Assembly: GCA_019414515.1 (NCBI GenBank)
Contig: DXLX01000012.1
Span: 1 to 64,000 of the forward strand
DNA length: 64,000 bases
Direction: 5' to 3'
DNA from: Collinsella sp.
Lineage (GTDB): Bacteria; Actinomycetota; Coriobacteriia; Coriobacteriales; Coriobacteriaceae
Shown piece by piece: positions 8,118 to 16,896 of the stretch. A model generated the notes under the pieces. It was not told the DNA's origin, ran no database searches, and saw only the letters and a list, made by a program, of their open reading frames with translations. The position numbers and the translations under genes are program-made. Every line of letters begins with the position of its first letter. Positions within the stretch are counted from its first letter, which is position 1.

Positions 8118-8939
8118 ATGCCCTACCTGCTTTCTTGTGACATTCATACCCATACGATGTTCTCTGCGCATGCATATTCGACCATTGAGGAGAATGTGTA
8201 CTGGGCGGCAGAGCGTGGCCTGCAGGTGCTCGGGTCTGCCGACCATCTGAGCTCTATGGTTACGGCTTGTCCCAATGACCTGCGCAGTTACCAATTCTTT
8301 ATCAACCAGGATATCTGGCCGCGCATTTGGAGCGGCGTACTGGTGCTGCGTGGTGCCGAGGCCGATATCGTTTCGCTGGACGGAAGCCTGTTTGGCGAGG
8401 ACACTCCTGTCACGCTCGATATCGCTGGCGATTCGTACAGTCGTCAGCATTCGCTGTTCGATTTGGTTACGCGTAATTTGGATTATTTGGTTGCAAGCGT
8501 GCATAATCCACAGATTGCTGAGGGCGCGACGCTGGCCCAGGCGACCGAGATGTATATCAATGCCCTGGAGCACCCCAAGGTGTTCATGCTGGGTCACACG
8601 GGGCGTTCGGGCGTGCCGTTCGATATCGACGAGGTGCTGTTGGCGGCTAAGGCCAAGCACAAGATTATCGAGATCAACAACCATAGTCTTGAACACGGTG
8701 TTGACACTGAGCATTGGGCCGTATGCCGCAAGATCGCTGAGCGCTGCGCCGAGCTGGGCGTGGGCATTGGCGTTTCGACCGATGCGCACATTGGCATGGC
8801 CATTGGTAAGCTCGATTACGCTCGCAAGATGCTCGACGAGATTCACTTCCCGTTGGATCTGATCGTGACGCGCGATCGCGAGACGCTGCTGCGCGAGATG
8901 GCGGCAGCCGGCGTGTGCGACCTGCGCAAGGGGATGTAG
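8118..8939 (+). CDS. PHP-domain phosphatase, YcdX-like
   Basis: 273-residue metal-dependent phosphoesterase of the polymerase-and-histidinol-phosphatase fold. Metal-ligand motifs are in order: DIHTHT (8-13), SADH (40-43), the Glu in LRGAEADI, VASVHN, MLGHTGR, and STDAH (about 221-225). This arrangement fits the stand-alone YcdX/YjjU-type phosphatases rather than a DNA polymerase domain, since no polymerase or nuclease module is attached. The natural substrate is unknown. The ATG has AAGGAGA upstream. It ends at a strong bidirectional terminator shared with the convergent methyltransferase gene. Confidence 0.87.
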   Translation: MPYLLSCDIHTHTMFSAHAYSTIEENVYWAAERGLQVLGSADHLSSMVTACPNDLRSYQFFINQDIWPRIWSGVLVLRGAEADIVSLDGSLFGEDTPVTLDIAGDSYSRQHSLFDLVTRNLDYLVASVHNPQIAEGATLAQATEMYINALEHPKVFMLGHTGRSGVPFDIDEVLLAAKAKHKIIEINNHSLEHGVDTEHWAVCRKIAERCAELGVGIGVSTDAHIGMAIGKLDYARKMLDEIHFPLDLIVTRDRETLLREMAAAGVCDLRKGM

Positions 8940-8954
8940 CGGAATTAATAAACC

Positions 8955-8992
8955 AAGAAAGGGGGCGGCCCAGACGGGTCGCCCCCTTTCTT
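8955..8992. terminator. Bidirectional terminator, PHP / RlmD-type genes
   Basis: A 13-bp perfect stem (AAGAAAGGGGGCG and complement) has A and T tracts at its ends. It lies between the convergent stops at 8939 and 9017. Confidence 0.9.
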
Positions 8993-9016
8993 GTCCCAAA
9001 AATCTACTGAGGTTGG

Positions 9017-10465
9017 TTAGCGGCGTTCGAGGACCGCTACGGTTTCGGTGTGGTCGGTATGGGGGAACATGTCGACGGGCGTGATCTTGAGCAGGCGATA
9101 GCCTCCGTCGAAGAGCTGATGCAGGTCGCGCTCTTGGGTCACGGGGTTGCAGCTGATATAGGTGATGCGGCGCGGCTTAAGTGCGCAGGCAGCTTCGAGG
9201 AACTCGGGGGTGGAGCCGGCGCGCGGCGGATCGATGGAAAGGACATCGATCCGCTCGTTGTTGTCGGCGGCATCTAGGATGTAATCGGTGGCATCGTCGG
9301 CCATAAACCATGCGTTGCGAGTAAGGCCGTTGAGCTCGGCGTTGCGACGTGCGTCAGCGATGCCGGCGTGGTTGCGCTCCACGCCAAGCAGCATAATGCC
9401 GATGCCCTTGTCCTGGGCGGCTTTGGCTGCGCACAGGCCGATGGTACCGCTGCCACAGTAGGCATCCATGAGCACATCGCCCTGGTGCAAATCCATGCCG
9501 TCGATAGCGAGCTGATAGAGCAGCTCGGTCTGTTGCGGGTTGGTCTGATAAAACGCGGTAGGGGAGATATCGAATTCGCAACCGAGCAGCTGGTCGCGCA
9601 TGCACTCGGCGCCATATACAATGCGGGTTTCCTCGCCGAGGATGGCGTTGCCGGGACGTCCGTTGATGTTTTGGGCGACGGTGACGATGTGCGGATTGAG
9701 TGCGGCGACAGCCTCAAAGAACTCCTGCGCATGCGGCAAGTCGCGCTGAGCGGTCACGAGCGTGACCATGACCTGGTCGGTACGCCAGCCGCAGCGGACG
9801 ACGGCATAGCGAAGCAAACCAAGATGCTTGTCCTCATTAAAGGCGGGAATATGCAGCCGCTCAGCTTCGCGTGCGATGCCGTTGAGAATCTGACGGGCAC
9901 CCGGTGCCTCGACGGGGCATTCGGGTACGGCAACGATCTTGTGCGTGCCGCGCTCAAAGAAACCGCAACGGACAGCGCCCTCTCTGCCGGGGGCAAAGGG
10001 AGTGGCGGCCTTATGGCGAAACCCGCGCGGCGCAGGATATTTGCCCGGGTCGCCCAGGGTGACGCCCATACCGCGAATGGGGTCGACGCTAATACCCTCG
10101 CGCTCGCAAAGAGCAGCAAAAAGCTCCTCCATAACAGCCTGCTTAGCTGCCAACTGCTTTTTATAAGGACGATTGAGCGCCGTGCACCCCCCGCAAGCTT
10201 TCATGATCGGACAGGGAGACTTGGGATCCACAGCCTTACGCGCAGACGAAACCTGATCTATATGCGAGCGCTTGGAGCGAGTCTGAGATGCCTTGTCCTC
10301 GCTCCGACGAGAGCCGGGACGCTTGGCCTTAGCCTTGCCTTTGGCTGACTTGCCCTTCGCATCCTGAGACGACTTGGATTTCTTAGAAGATTTTTTCTCC
10401 TCCGACCCCTCAGCCGCCTCGATCAAAGCACGACGAGCCCTACGCTCCGCACGAGATTCTGCCAT
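9017..10465 (-). CDS. 23S rRNA (uracil-C5)-methyltransferase, RlmD/RumA family
   Basis: 482-residue SAM-dependent enzyme methylating a uridine in rRNA (or tRNA; the family is mixed). The N-terminal 95 residues are a highly charged Lys/Arg/Ser extension with KSSKKSKSSQDAKGKSAKGK-type low complexity, replacing the usual TRAM domain. Then comes the iron-sulfur cysteine motif CPIMKACGGC, the SAM region MDAYCGSGTIGLCAAK, VGVERN-like AdoMet contacts, SIDPPRAG, and the catalytic-cysteine loop ITYISCNPVTQERDL. The start MAESRAERRARR at 10465 is preceded by GGAG; 76 open codons upstream run into a repeat and are not expected to be coding. Whether it acts on U1939, U747 or tRNA cannot be decided. Confidence 0.9.
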   Translation of the reverse strand: MAESRAERRARRALIEAAEGSEEKKSSKKSKSSQDAKGKSAKGKAKAKRPGSRRSEDKASQTRSKRSHIDQVSSARKAVDPKSPCPIMKACGGCTALNRPYKKQLAAKQAVMEELFAALCEREGISVDPIRGMGVTLGDPGKYPAPRGFRHKAATPFAPGREGAVRCGFFERGTHKIVAVPECPVEAPGARQILNGIAREAERLHIPAFNEDKHLGLLRYAVVRCGWRTDQVMVTLVTAQRDLPHAQEFFEAVAALNPHIVTVAQNINGRPGNAILGEETRIVYGAECMRDQLLGCEFDISPTAFYQTNPQQTELLYQLAIDGMDLHQGDVLMDAYCGSGTIGLCAAKAAQDKGIGIMLLGVERNHAGIADARRNAELNGLTRNAWFMADDATDYILDAADNNERIDVLSIDPPRAGSTPEFLEAACALKPRRITYISCNPVTQERDLHQLFDGGYRLLKITPVDMFPHTDHTETVAVLERR

Positions 10466-10502
10466 CAATAACTCCACTAATTCATGAATTAAAGCTGCAA
10501 GT

Positions 10503-10508
10503 ATTGTA
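10503..10508 (-). promoter_or_regulatory. Candidate -10 element (TACAAT) for the methyltransferase
   Basis: The minus strand reads TACAAT 37 bases upstream of the start at 10465. The -35 is unclear. Confidence 0.4.
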
Positions 10509-10572
10509 CCGTGCCAAGCCAGCAGACGATATACAAGCGGTTTATTCGTGTCAGTGATAAGCCCAACGACGG

Positions 10573-10711
10573 TTGCCCGCCGCGTGAGGGGTGTGGGGGT
10601 TAAGTTTATCGCGAGTTCCGCACGAACAGGAGGCCACTTAATGTGGCCTCCGTCGTGAGCAGGACTGTAGAGCAGGAAACTTAACCCCCACACCCCTCAC
10701 GCGGCGGGCAA
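10573..10711. repeat. Long inverted repeat, type I copy a
   Basis: Two perfectly complementary 35-base arms (10573-10607, 10677-10711) flank a 69-base core starting ATCGCGAGTTCCGCACG, with an inner hairpin AGGAGGCCACTTAATGTGGCCTCC. The core is nearly identical to that at 45935-46004, but the arms are entirely different. It fills most of the 338-base gap between the methyltransferase and the ABC transporter genes. No transposase lies nearby. Confidence 0.88.
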
Positions 10712-10718
10712 ACTCGCC

Positions 10719-10747
10719 TTGTGCTCTATCACGCTAAAGTGTATGAT
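10719..10747 (+). promoter_or_regulatory. Promoter of the first amino acid ABC transporter
   Basis: TTGTGC (10719-10724), a 17-base spacer and TATGAT (10742-10747) make a good vegetative promoter about 57 bases before the start codon. CTAAAGTGT occurs twice (10734-10742 and 10778-10786), once overlapping the -10 and once in the leader, with an inverted ACTTTA between; these could be operator half-sites. Confidence 0.6.
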
Positions 10748-10803
10748 TCTGAACGTTACATGACTCACTTTACCTAACTAAAGTGTCATCAAGGGGGAAT
10801 ACC

Positions 10804-11664
10804 ATGAACACCGATATGTCTCGTCGTCAGTTTGTTGGTCTAGCCGGCTCGCTCGCCACGGTGCTTGGCCTTGGTCTTGTCGGTTGCGGCGGTGGCGCCG
10901 GCAAGGGCTCCGCCGCTGGCTCTGCCGCGGCCAAGGATGTGAAGGGCGCTGCGGAGTCCAAGAAGCTCGTGGTGGGCTTTGATAAGTCCTATCCTCCGTA
11001 TGGTTTTGTGGGCGACGATGGCGAGTACACCGGCTTTGATCTCGATTTGGCCAAGGCTGTTGCCGATAAGCAGGGCTGGGAGGTCAAATACGAGGCCATC
11101 GACTGGGATGCCAAGGATACGCTGCTCAACTCGGGCGCCATCAACTGTATCTGGAACGGCTTTACCATGGAGGGCCGCGAGGACGACTACACGTTCTCCG
11201 AGCCGTACATGCTCAACGAGCAGGTGCTGGTGGTAAAGAAGGATGCAGGCATCAAGAGCTGGGACGATCTTGCCGGCAAGACCGTGATTACCCAGACTGA
11301 TTCCGCTGCACAGGATGTGCTCGAGGGCGACCAGAAGGATTTGGCCGCGACGTTTGCCACGCTCGATACCATCGGTGAGTACAACACGGCGTTTATGCAG
11401 CTCGAGAGTGGTGCAGTCGATGCCGTCGCCTGTGACCTCTCGATTGCCCAGTATCAGCTTGCCGCCAAGCCCGATGCCTATACACAGCTTGATGAGCCGC
11501 TGTCCAGCGAGCACTACGCCGTCGGCTTTAAGAAGGGCGACACCAAGTCGGCCGATGCCGTGACCGAGTCGCTCAAGGCACTCTATGAGGACGGCACGGT
11601 CAAGGACCTGTGTGATAAATATGCAGATTACGGTCTATCCTTCGACAACTGGGTTTTGAAATAA
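10804..11664 (+). CDS. Amino acid ABC transporter, substrate-binding lipoprotein
   Basis: 286-residue extracellular solute-binding protein, family 3, tethered to the membrane. The leader has a twin-arginine-like start (SRRQFVGLAGS), a hydrophobic stretch and the lipobox LVGC, then a Gly/Ala/Ser linker. The mature domain opens KLVVGFDKSYPPYGFVGDDG and continues with YTGFDLDLAKAVADKQGW, the standard polar amino acid/cystine binding fold. The start at 10804 follows AAGGGGGAA. The stop overlaps the ATG of the permease by one base. Ligand unresolved; cystine, glutamine or histidine are all possible. Confidence 0.93.
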   Translation: MNTDMSRRQFVGLAGSLATVLGLGLVGCGGGAGKGSAAGSAAAKDVKGAAESKKLVVGFDKSYPPYGFVGDDGEYTGFDLDLAKAVADKQGWEVKYEAIDWDAKDTLLNSGAINCIWNGFTMEGREDDYTFSEPYMLNEQVLVVKKDAGIKSWDDLAGKTVITQTDSAAQDVLEGDQKDLAATFATLDTIGEYNTAFMQLESGAVDAVACDLSIAQYQLAAKPDAYTQLDEPLSSEHYAVGFKKGDTKSADAVTESLKALYEDGTVKDLCDKYADYGLSFDNWVLK

Positions 11665-12317
11665 TGTCTATCCAAGTCATGATGCAGATGCTTGGCCAGG
11701 GATTCTTGGTCAGTTTGCAGCTGTTTGTGCTGACGCTGCTCGGGTCGATTCCCCTGGGAATTCCCGTGGCGTTTATGCGCATGAGCAAGGTCGCGCCGCT
11801 GCGCTGGATTGCGCGCATCTACATTTCGGTCATGCGCGGTACGCCGCTCATGCTGCAGATGTTTGCCATCTACTTTGCCCCGTATTACGTGTTCGGCATC
11901 TCGCTCACGCCCGATTCCAAATGGACGGCGTGCGTTGTGGCGTTCATCATCAACTACGCCGGCTACTTTGCCGAGATCTATCGCTCGGGCTTGCAGTCGA
12001 TTCCGCGCGGTCAATATGAGGCCGCCGAGGTGCTGGGCTATTCGCGCACGCAGACGTTTCTGTATATCGTGATGCCGCAGGTCGCCAAGCGTATTCTGCC
12101 GGCGATGGGCAACGAGATCATCACGCTGGTCAAGGACACGTCGCTGGCGTTTGCCATTGGCGTGGGTGAGATGTTCTCGACCGCCAAGGCGCTGGTTGCC
12201 TCGCAGGTGAGCATGGTGCCGTTTGCGATTGCGGCGCTGATCTACTGGGTCTTTAACTTTGTGGTCGAGATGCTGCTGGGCGCCGCCGAGAAAAAATTGG
12301 ATTACTACCATGACTAG
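11664..12317 (+). CDS. Amino acid ABC transporter, permease
   Basis: 217-residue inner-membrane subunit of the HisM/GlnP type with about five transmembrane segments. The EAA-like coupling loop is seen at GQYEAAEVLGYSRTQTFLYI, followed by MPQVAKRILPAMGNEIITLVKDTSL, typical of the family. Its ATG overlaps the stop of the binding-protein gene, indicating translational coupling. Immediately after its stop a type II repeat (12321-12470) separates it from the ATPase gene. Family firm, substrate unknown. Confidence 0.93.
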   Translation: MSIQVMMQMLGQGFLVSLQLFVLTLLGSIPLGIPVAFMRMSKVAPLRWIARIYISVMRGTPLMLQMFAIYFAPYYVFGISLTPDSKWTACVVAFIINYAGYFAEIYRSGLQSIPRGQYEAAEVLGYSRTQTFLYIVMPQVAKRILPAMGNEIITLVKDTSLAFAIGVGEMFSTAKALVASQVSMVPFAIAALIYWVFNFVVEMLLGAAEKKLDYYHD

Positions 12318-12320
12318 ATC

Positions 12321-12470
12321 GTTCCGCCGTTCTAGCGAACGGCGGACTGCTCGACGCTGCGCGCGTGCCTGACGGCCAATCTGCTCCTCAAGCCGTCGCT
12401 TGCGTACAGAAGTACGCGGCGCTCCTCTTTCGGAGCACATTGTCTCGCCAGTCACACGCTCGCTGACTTT
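12321..12470 (+). repeat. Type II palindromic repeat, copy a, inside the ABC operon
   Basis: It begins 3 bases after the permease stop with the hairpin GTTCCGCCGTTC-TA-GCGAACGGCGGA, continues GCTCGACGCTGCGCG and ends CACGCTCGCTGA. The ends match copies at 23724-23871 and 28153-28300, while the middle is different yet still roughly self-complementary. It occupies nearly all the space between permease and ATPase genes of one transporter. Confidence 0.8.
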
Positions 12471-12490
12471 TTAAACACATGGAGGTTCCC

Positions 12491-13255
12491 GTGTCCGGAA
12501 CGGTAATGAAAATATTGAACGCGCGCAAGGCGTTTGGCGGCAATAAGGTGCTCAAGGATATCTCACTCGAGGTAAAGCGTGGCGAGGTTGTGGCGATTAT
12601 CGGGCCTTCGGGTGGCGGTAAGTCCACGCTGCTGCGCTGCGCCACGCTGCTCGAGACGCTCGACGGTGGCTCGCTTTCGTTTGGCGACCTTGCCGTCGCG
12701 ACGGATGCGGGTTCGGGCGCGGTGTACGCAAAGGGCGATGTGCCTAAACAGGCGCGCTCGCGGTTTGGTCTGGTGTTTCAGAACTACAATCTGTTCCCGC
12801 ACTATACGGTGATGAAAAACATCACCGACGCTCCGGTTCGCGTACTCAAGCGTCCGCGCGAGCAGGCCGAAGCGCGTGCGCGTGAGTTGATCGCGCAGAT
12901 GGGGCTTACGGGCAACGAGAACAAGGTGCCATGTGAGCTTTCGGGTGGTCAGCAACAGCGTGTGAGTATCGCCCGCGCCTTGGCGCTCGACCCGGAGATC
13001 TTGTTCTTTGACGAGCCGACTTCGGCGCTCGATCCCGAGCTAACGGCCGAGGTGCTGCGTGTCATTAAAGACCTTGCCGCGCAGAATATGACGATGGTGA
13101 TCGTGACCCACGCAATGCAATTTGCGCGCGATGTTGCCGACCGCGTGGTCTTTATGGACGGCGGTCGCATTGTCGAGGAGGGTCCTGCCGAGCAGGTTAT
13201 CGATCACCCGCGTGAGCAACGTACCCGTGAGTTCTTGAGCCGTATCGAGGGCTAG
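12491..13255 (+). CDS. Amino acid ABC transporter, ATP-binding protein
   Basis: 254-residue cytoplasmic ATPase that powers the binding-protein/permease pair just upstream. Walker A GPSGGGKST, Q-loop FQNYNLFPHY, signature LSGGQQQR, Walker B ILFFDEPTSALDPE and the H-loop VTHAMQFARDVADRV are all intact. I chose the GTG at 12491 because GGAGG lies 5 bases upstream; an ATG four codons earlier overlaps that ribosome site. It could also energise the second binding protein/permease pair at 20.1-21.7 kb, which lacks an ATPase. Confidence 0.93.
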   Translation: MSGTVMKILNARKAFGGNKVLKDISLEVKRGEVVAIIGPSGGGKSTLLRCATLLETLDGGSLSFGDLAVATDAGSGAVYAKGDVPKQARSRFGLVFQNYNLFPHYTVMKNITDAPVRVLKRPREQAEARARELIAQMGLTGNENKVPCELSGGQQQRVSIARALALDPEILFFDEPTSALDPELTAEVLRVIKDLAAQNMTMVIVTHAMQFARDVADRVVFMDGGRIVEEGPAEQVIDHPREQRTREFLSRIEG

Positions 13256-13275
13256 GCTCAGCTATATATTGAGAA

Positions 13276-13312
13276 AAAGCCGCCGCAGGTCTTATGGTCT
13301 GCGGCGGCTTTT
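13276..13312 (+). terminator. Terminator after the ABC ATPase
   Basis: A 13-bp perfect stem (AAAGCCGCCGCAG and complement) is followed by a T-rich tail, 20 bases after the stop. Confidence 0.9.
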
Positions 13313-13552
13313 ATTTGTATCGATGGGGTTTAATAATCGCCTCGCATGCGCTCTTCTTCCTCTCGCCGCCTGTATTCATACGTGCGCCGAAAGGTATGCA
13401 TGGACGGTCGCCCGTGAGGGTAGGGTGGTGGCATAGGACATTTGGAGGGTGAGTCGGCTCGGCTGCCGACCATGCTGCTCCCGGGATGGCACCGACCGCG
13501 AACTCTCCCCGTTGGCGTCGCGCATTGCGCGCGGCCCTGCAAGGAGGTCATC
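13313..13552 (+). other. GC-rich leader of the EF-G-like gene
   Basis: 240 bases without a convincing gene. It is G-rich and self-complementary in places (GTCGGCTCGGCTGCCGAC; GCGTCGCGCATTGCGCGCGGC). GGGATGGCACCGACCGCG loosely recalls a T-box but lacks the exact core. It could be a structured leader; nothing firmer can be said. Confidence 0.25.
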
Positions 13553-15628
13553 ATGGGTGCTCCCAAGACCGGTAACGTAAGGAACGTGGTGCTCGTAGGC
13601 CAAGGCGGGGTGGGCAAGACCTCACTCGCCGAGGCCATGCTCCACCTTTCTGGCAAGACCGCCCGCCTGGGCGGCCACGACGGCACCAAGCCCACGCTCG
13701 ACTATGACCCCGAGGAGGTCAAGCGTGCATTTTCCATCTCGACGACCATCGCGCCGATCGACTGGAAGGGCGCGCGCATCAATGTGCTCGATGCCCCGTG
13801 CTATCCCGATTTTATCGGCGACGCCTTTGCCGCGATGAGCGTCTGCGAGACGGCTCTGTTTGTGGTCGATGCCGAGGCCGGCCCACAGCCTACGACGGTT
13901 AAGCTCTGGTATGCCGCCGAGGACCTGCGTCTGGCGCGTGCGGTGTTCGTAAACCGCCTGTCGCGCTCTGAGGCCAGCTTTGCGACCACGATGAATCTGC
14001 TGCAGGAGCGCTTTGGTATGCGCCTGGGCGCCGTGACCCTTCCCTGGGGCGAGGGCGAGGACTTCGACGGCATCATCGATCTGGTGCGCATGAAGGCACG
14101 CCATTGCAACGGCACTGAAGCCGTTGAGTCGGAGATTCCCGAGGAGTATCGTGCCCAGGCCGAGGAAGCCCATGACCATCTGTGCGAGCTGGTGGCCGAG
14201 GCTGACGACGAACTGATGATGAAGTACTTGGAAGGCGAGGAGACACTGACGCAGGAGGAGCTTGAAGGCCTGCTGTCGAAGGCGATCGCCGAGCGCATCT
14301 TTGTGCCGGTCTTTGCGGGCGATTGCATTAAAGAGCAGGGCGTCAACTCGCTGATGGACGATATCGCCACGTACTTCCCGGCGCCGACGGACTACGGCGA
14401 GATGCCGCTCATCGACGGCGATTCGCTTAAGATCTCGAGTGACGATGACCGCCCGGTGGCATTTGTGTTTAAGACCTTGGCCGATCCGCAACAGGGTCGC
14501 ATCAGCTTTATCAAGGTGCTGACGGGTACGCTTGAGCCGGGCCTTGAGCTGGTCAATGCGCGCACGCGCAAGGGTGAGCGTCTGGCCCACCTGTATGTGA
14601 TGTGCGGCCGTGACATGACCGAGGTCGGCCACGCTTATGCCGGCGATATCATCGTGGCGCCCAAGCTGGCGGCCGAGACGGGCGATACACTCTCGATTAC
14701 CGGCAAGGTCGAGGCTGCGGCGTTTAAGTTCCCCAACTCGCAGTACCGCATCGCCATCGAGGCCGAGAACCGCGGTGACGAGGAGAAGCTATACACGTTT
14801 ATCGAGAAGGCGTGCAAGGCCGATCCGACCATGAGCATCGATCGTGACGAGGAGACCGGCCAGACTATCATCTCCGCCGTGGGTGAGGCGCAGGTTTCGG
14901 TCCTGCTCAATCGCCTTGAGGATCGCACCAAGGTCGTGGCCAAGAGCGTGCCGATCCGTATTCCGTATCGCGAGACCATTCGCCGCACGGCAAGTGCCCA
15001 GGGTCGCCACAAGAAGCAGACTGGCGGTGCCGGTCAGTATGGCGACTGCTGGCTGCGCGTTGAGCCACTCATTGGGCCCGACGGCACGAGCGATGGCTAT
15101 GAGTTTGTAGACGAGGTCGTGGGCGGTCGCATTCCGCGTTCGCTCATTCCCGCCGTGGACAAGGGCGTTCAGGAGACCATGAAGGACGGCATTATTGCCG
15201 GCTACCCGCTTACTGGCATCCGCGTGGCTGTGTACGACGGCTCGTATCACAGCGTCGACTCCAACGAGATGGCGTTCCGCGCGGCGGCTCGCATCGGCCT
15301 GCGCAAGGCATGCGCCGATGCCGACCCGGTGGTGCTGGAGCCCATCGAGGAAATCACGGTGACCATCCCCGAGAGCTACGCCGGCGCCGTGATGGGCGAT
15401 ATCTCGGCCTCGCGCGGTCGCGTGACGGGCATGGAGACCGATGAACGCGGCGACACCGTTGTTATTGCCCAGGCGCCGCTGGCCGAGCTGACGGATTATT
15501 CGACGCGTCTGCGCTCCATCACGCGCGGCACGGGCGACTTTACCATGAAGCCCGCCGGCTACGAGCAGGTGCCTTATGACGTTCAGGCCAAGCTGGTCGA
15601 GCGCTATGAGGAGGGTCGCGCCAAGTAG
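13553..15628 (+). CDS. Elongation factor G-like GTPase (EF-G2 type)
   Basis: 691-residue translational-GTPase-fold protein, full EF-G length. The P-loop GQGGVGKTS (16-24) is intact. The G3 motif reads DAPCYPDF instead of DTPGHVDF, so the catalytic histidine region is altered, and G4 reads NRLSRSE instead of NKMDR. Domains II-V are present, with the EF-G domain IV/V pattern IPYRETIRRTASAQGRHKKQ and PAVDKGVQETMKDG. Such divergent EF-G paralogues are known in Actinobacteria, with uncertain roles (stress, recycling or GTP-hydrolysis-poor translocation). The start at 13553 follows AAGGAGG perfectly. Monocistronic, with its own terminator. Confidence 0.9.
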   Translation: MGAPKTGNVRNVVLVGQGGVGKTSLAEAMLHLSGKTARLGGHDGTKPTLDYDPEEVKRAFSISTTIAPIDWKGARINVLDAPCYPDFIGDAFAAMSVCETALFVVDAEAGPQPTTVKLWYAAEDLRLARAVFVNRLSRSEASFATTMNLLQERFGMRLGAVTLPWGEGEDFDGIIDLVRMKARHCNGTEAVESEIPEEYRAQAEEAHDHLCELVAEADDELMMKYLEGEETLTQEELEGLLSKAIAERIFVPVFAGDCIKEQGVNSLMDDIATYFPAPTDYGEMPLIDGDSLKISSDDDRPVAFVFKTLADPQQGRISFIKVLTGTLEPGLELVNARTRKGERLAHLYVMCGRDMTEVGHAYAGDIIVAPKLAAETGDTLSITGKVEAAAFKFPNSQYRIAIEAENRGDEEKLYTFIEKACKADPTMSIDRDEETGQTIISAVGEAQVSVLLNRLEDRTKVVAKSVPIRIPYRETIRRTASAQGRHKKQTGGAGQYGDCWLRVEPLIGPDGTSDGYEFVDEVVGGRIPRSLIPAVDKGVQETMKDGIIAGYPLTGIRVAVYDGSYHSVDSNEMAFRAAARIGLRKACADADPVVLEPIEEITVTIPESYAGAVMGDISASRGRVTGMETDERGDTVVIAQAPLAELTDYSTRLRSITRGTGDFTMKPAGYEQVPYDVQAKLVERYEEGRAK

Positions 15629-15663
15629 CGTGTGGCGTTGCCTGCAATGTAGGTGCTGACGAA

Positions 15664-15697
15664 AAGGCCGCCCTGGGTAACCGGGGCGGCCTTATTT
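15664..15697 (+). terminator. Terminator after the EF-G-like gene
   Basis: Stem AAGGCCGCCC / GGGCGGCCTT (10 bp, perfect) is followed by ATTT. It lies between the convergent EF-G-like and nuclease genes. Confidence 0.85.
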
Positions 15698-15757
15698 GAT
15701 CCCTTGGGGACGGAGGAAAACGGATCATTTTTTTGGTTACGGGAGGCGCGGTCGGCC

Positions 15758-16741
15758 CTAGTCTCCCGAGGCCTGATTGCGGCCGGTGGCGTAGTCGATC
15801 TGCACATGCGGCTGCAGGTTGTAGCAATATACGTGGAAGCAGAGGGTCTTGCCGTGGTCCTCGACCGATTGCGCCTCAAGGCGCACGCCACGGCAGACAA
15901 GCTCCTCCTCGTTATACATGGGCGTGACGCGATAGAGCACGTGGTTGCCCGTGTCGCGGATGTAGCCGAGGATCTGCTCTTCAAACGGCAGCATGCCCGT
16001 CTCGTTGAGATAGCGCGTGCCGGTGAGGAGATTTTTGCGGTTGGCGGTTTCGCCGCAGAGCGACCAGGCGATAAGGTGGCAGCGGTTATAGAGGCTCTGG
16101 CCCGGAATAAAGTCGTAGCGCTGCTGGTGCCAGCCGGCGGGGTGGATGCGCGAGATATCGCCGCGCTCGCCTTGACCGAGCGATTCGGGGCCCACGCAGG
16201 CGAGCGCTTTACGGGTGCGGCCCAAGCTGTCGAGCTTGGAGAACTTCTTAAAGCAGCCCTCTTCTGTGGCGCGCTCGTATTCATCGAGCGTGAATGATGG
16301 TGTGCCGAGCGGGTGCGTGCTATCGGCGCGCAGGGCAACATAGGGGTTACCCGCGTAGTCGGGAATACTGCTGAGGTATACGCCGCGGGCGCGGTCGAGA
16401 TCGGGGTTTTCGACCGCGTCGATAGGGGTGGCGGCACTGTCCGCGGAGGCGTCGTCATCGGTGTCGCTCGCGGCGGAATCTGAGTCATCGCCAGAGTCTT
16501 GGCTATTTTGAGAGACCGAGGAGCTCGCTGTTCCCGATTCGAGTCGAGCGACCAGGTCTGCCTCGTCGTCGGTGCGGCTGGGACTCTCGCTTTGTTTTTC
16601 GGCCAGAGCCGCTGCCTGCTCATCGCTTTGCGGCGACAACAGCTTGGGCGCTCCGTCGAGCGACCCTGTGAACAGCGCAAACCCCAGCACCACGGCGGTG
16701 CCGATGGAAAGCACTTGCTTGTAAGCGGACTTGCGCGACAT
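15758..16741 (-). CDS. Secreted DNA/RNA non-specific endonuclease, EndA-like
   Basis: 327-residue protein with a short cytoplasmic start, one hydrophobic signal-anchor (about 10-27) and a low-complexity Asp/Ser/Ala linker (about 48-110) before the nuclease domain. The catalytic region reads LYNRCHLIAWSLCGE (about 217-231, His 222), followed by NRKNLLTGTRYLNE, matching beta-beta-alpha-metal nucleases of the streptococcal EndA/NUC1 type. It should act outside the cell on extracellular DNA, for nutrient use or DNA uptake. AGGAG lies 7 bases before the ATG. No competence genes are adjacent. Localisation is inferred from the N-terminus. Confidence 0.87.
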   Translation of the reverse strand: MSRKSAYKQVLSIGTAVVLGFALFTGSLDGAPKLLSPQSDEQAAALAEKQSESPSRTDDEADLVARLESGTASSSVSQNSQDSGDDSDSAASDTDDDASADSAATPIDAVENPDLDRARGVYLSSIPDYAGNPYVALRADSTHPLGTPSFTLDEYERATEEGCFKKFSKLDSLGRTRKALACVGPESLGQGERGDISRIHPAGWHQQRYDFIPGQSLYNRCHLIAWSLCGETANRKNLLTGTRYLNETGMLPFEEQILGYIRDTGNHVLYRVTPMYNEEELVCRGVRLEAQSVEDHGKTLCFHVYCYNLQPHVQIDYATGRNQASGD

Positions 16742-16896
16742 TGAGGCTCCTGGATGGACGGTTGGGAATCTACCAGTCTAGCAGGAGCCGGCAGAGGCCG
16801 TCCCGCCGAACAAATACTCAAGATTTGGAATAGACGCTGCTGATTCATTTGCCTCATATGGAGCTGCGGCGGTTGTGTATATGGGGCTGTCTGGCG

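Noticed and set aside
10573..10711. Insertion sequence with terminal inverted repeats
   Set aside because: The arms enclose only 69 bases with no transposase, and arms differ between copies, which does not fit classic IS ends.
13330..13438. Short minus-strand peptide ending RRREEEERMRGDY
   Set aside because: No ribosome site or supported start was found, and it lies in a GC-rich leader region; coding status cannot be supported.
13440..13552. T-box or other riboswitch before the EF-G-like gene
   Set aside because: GGGATGGCACCGACCGCG only loosely resembles the T-box core, no terminator/antiterminator pair is visible, and the downstream gene is not an amino-acid-related gene.
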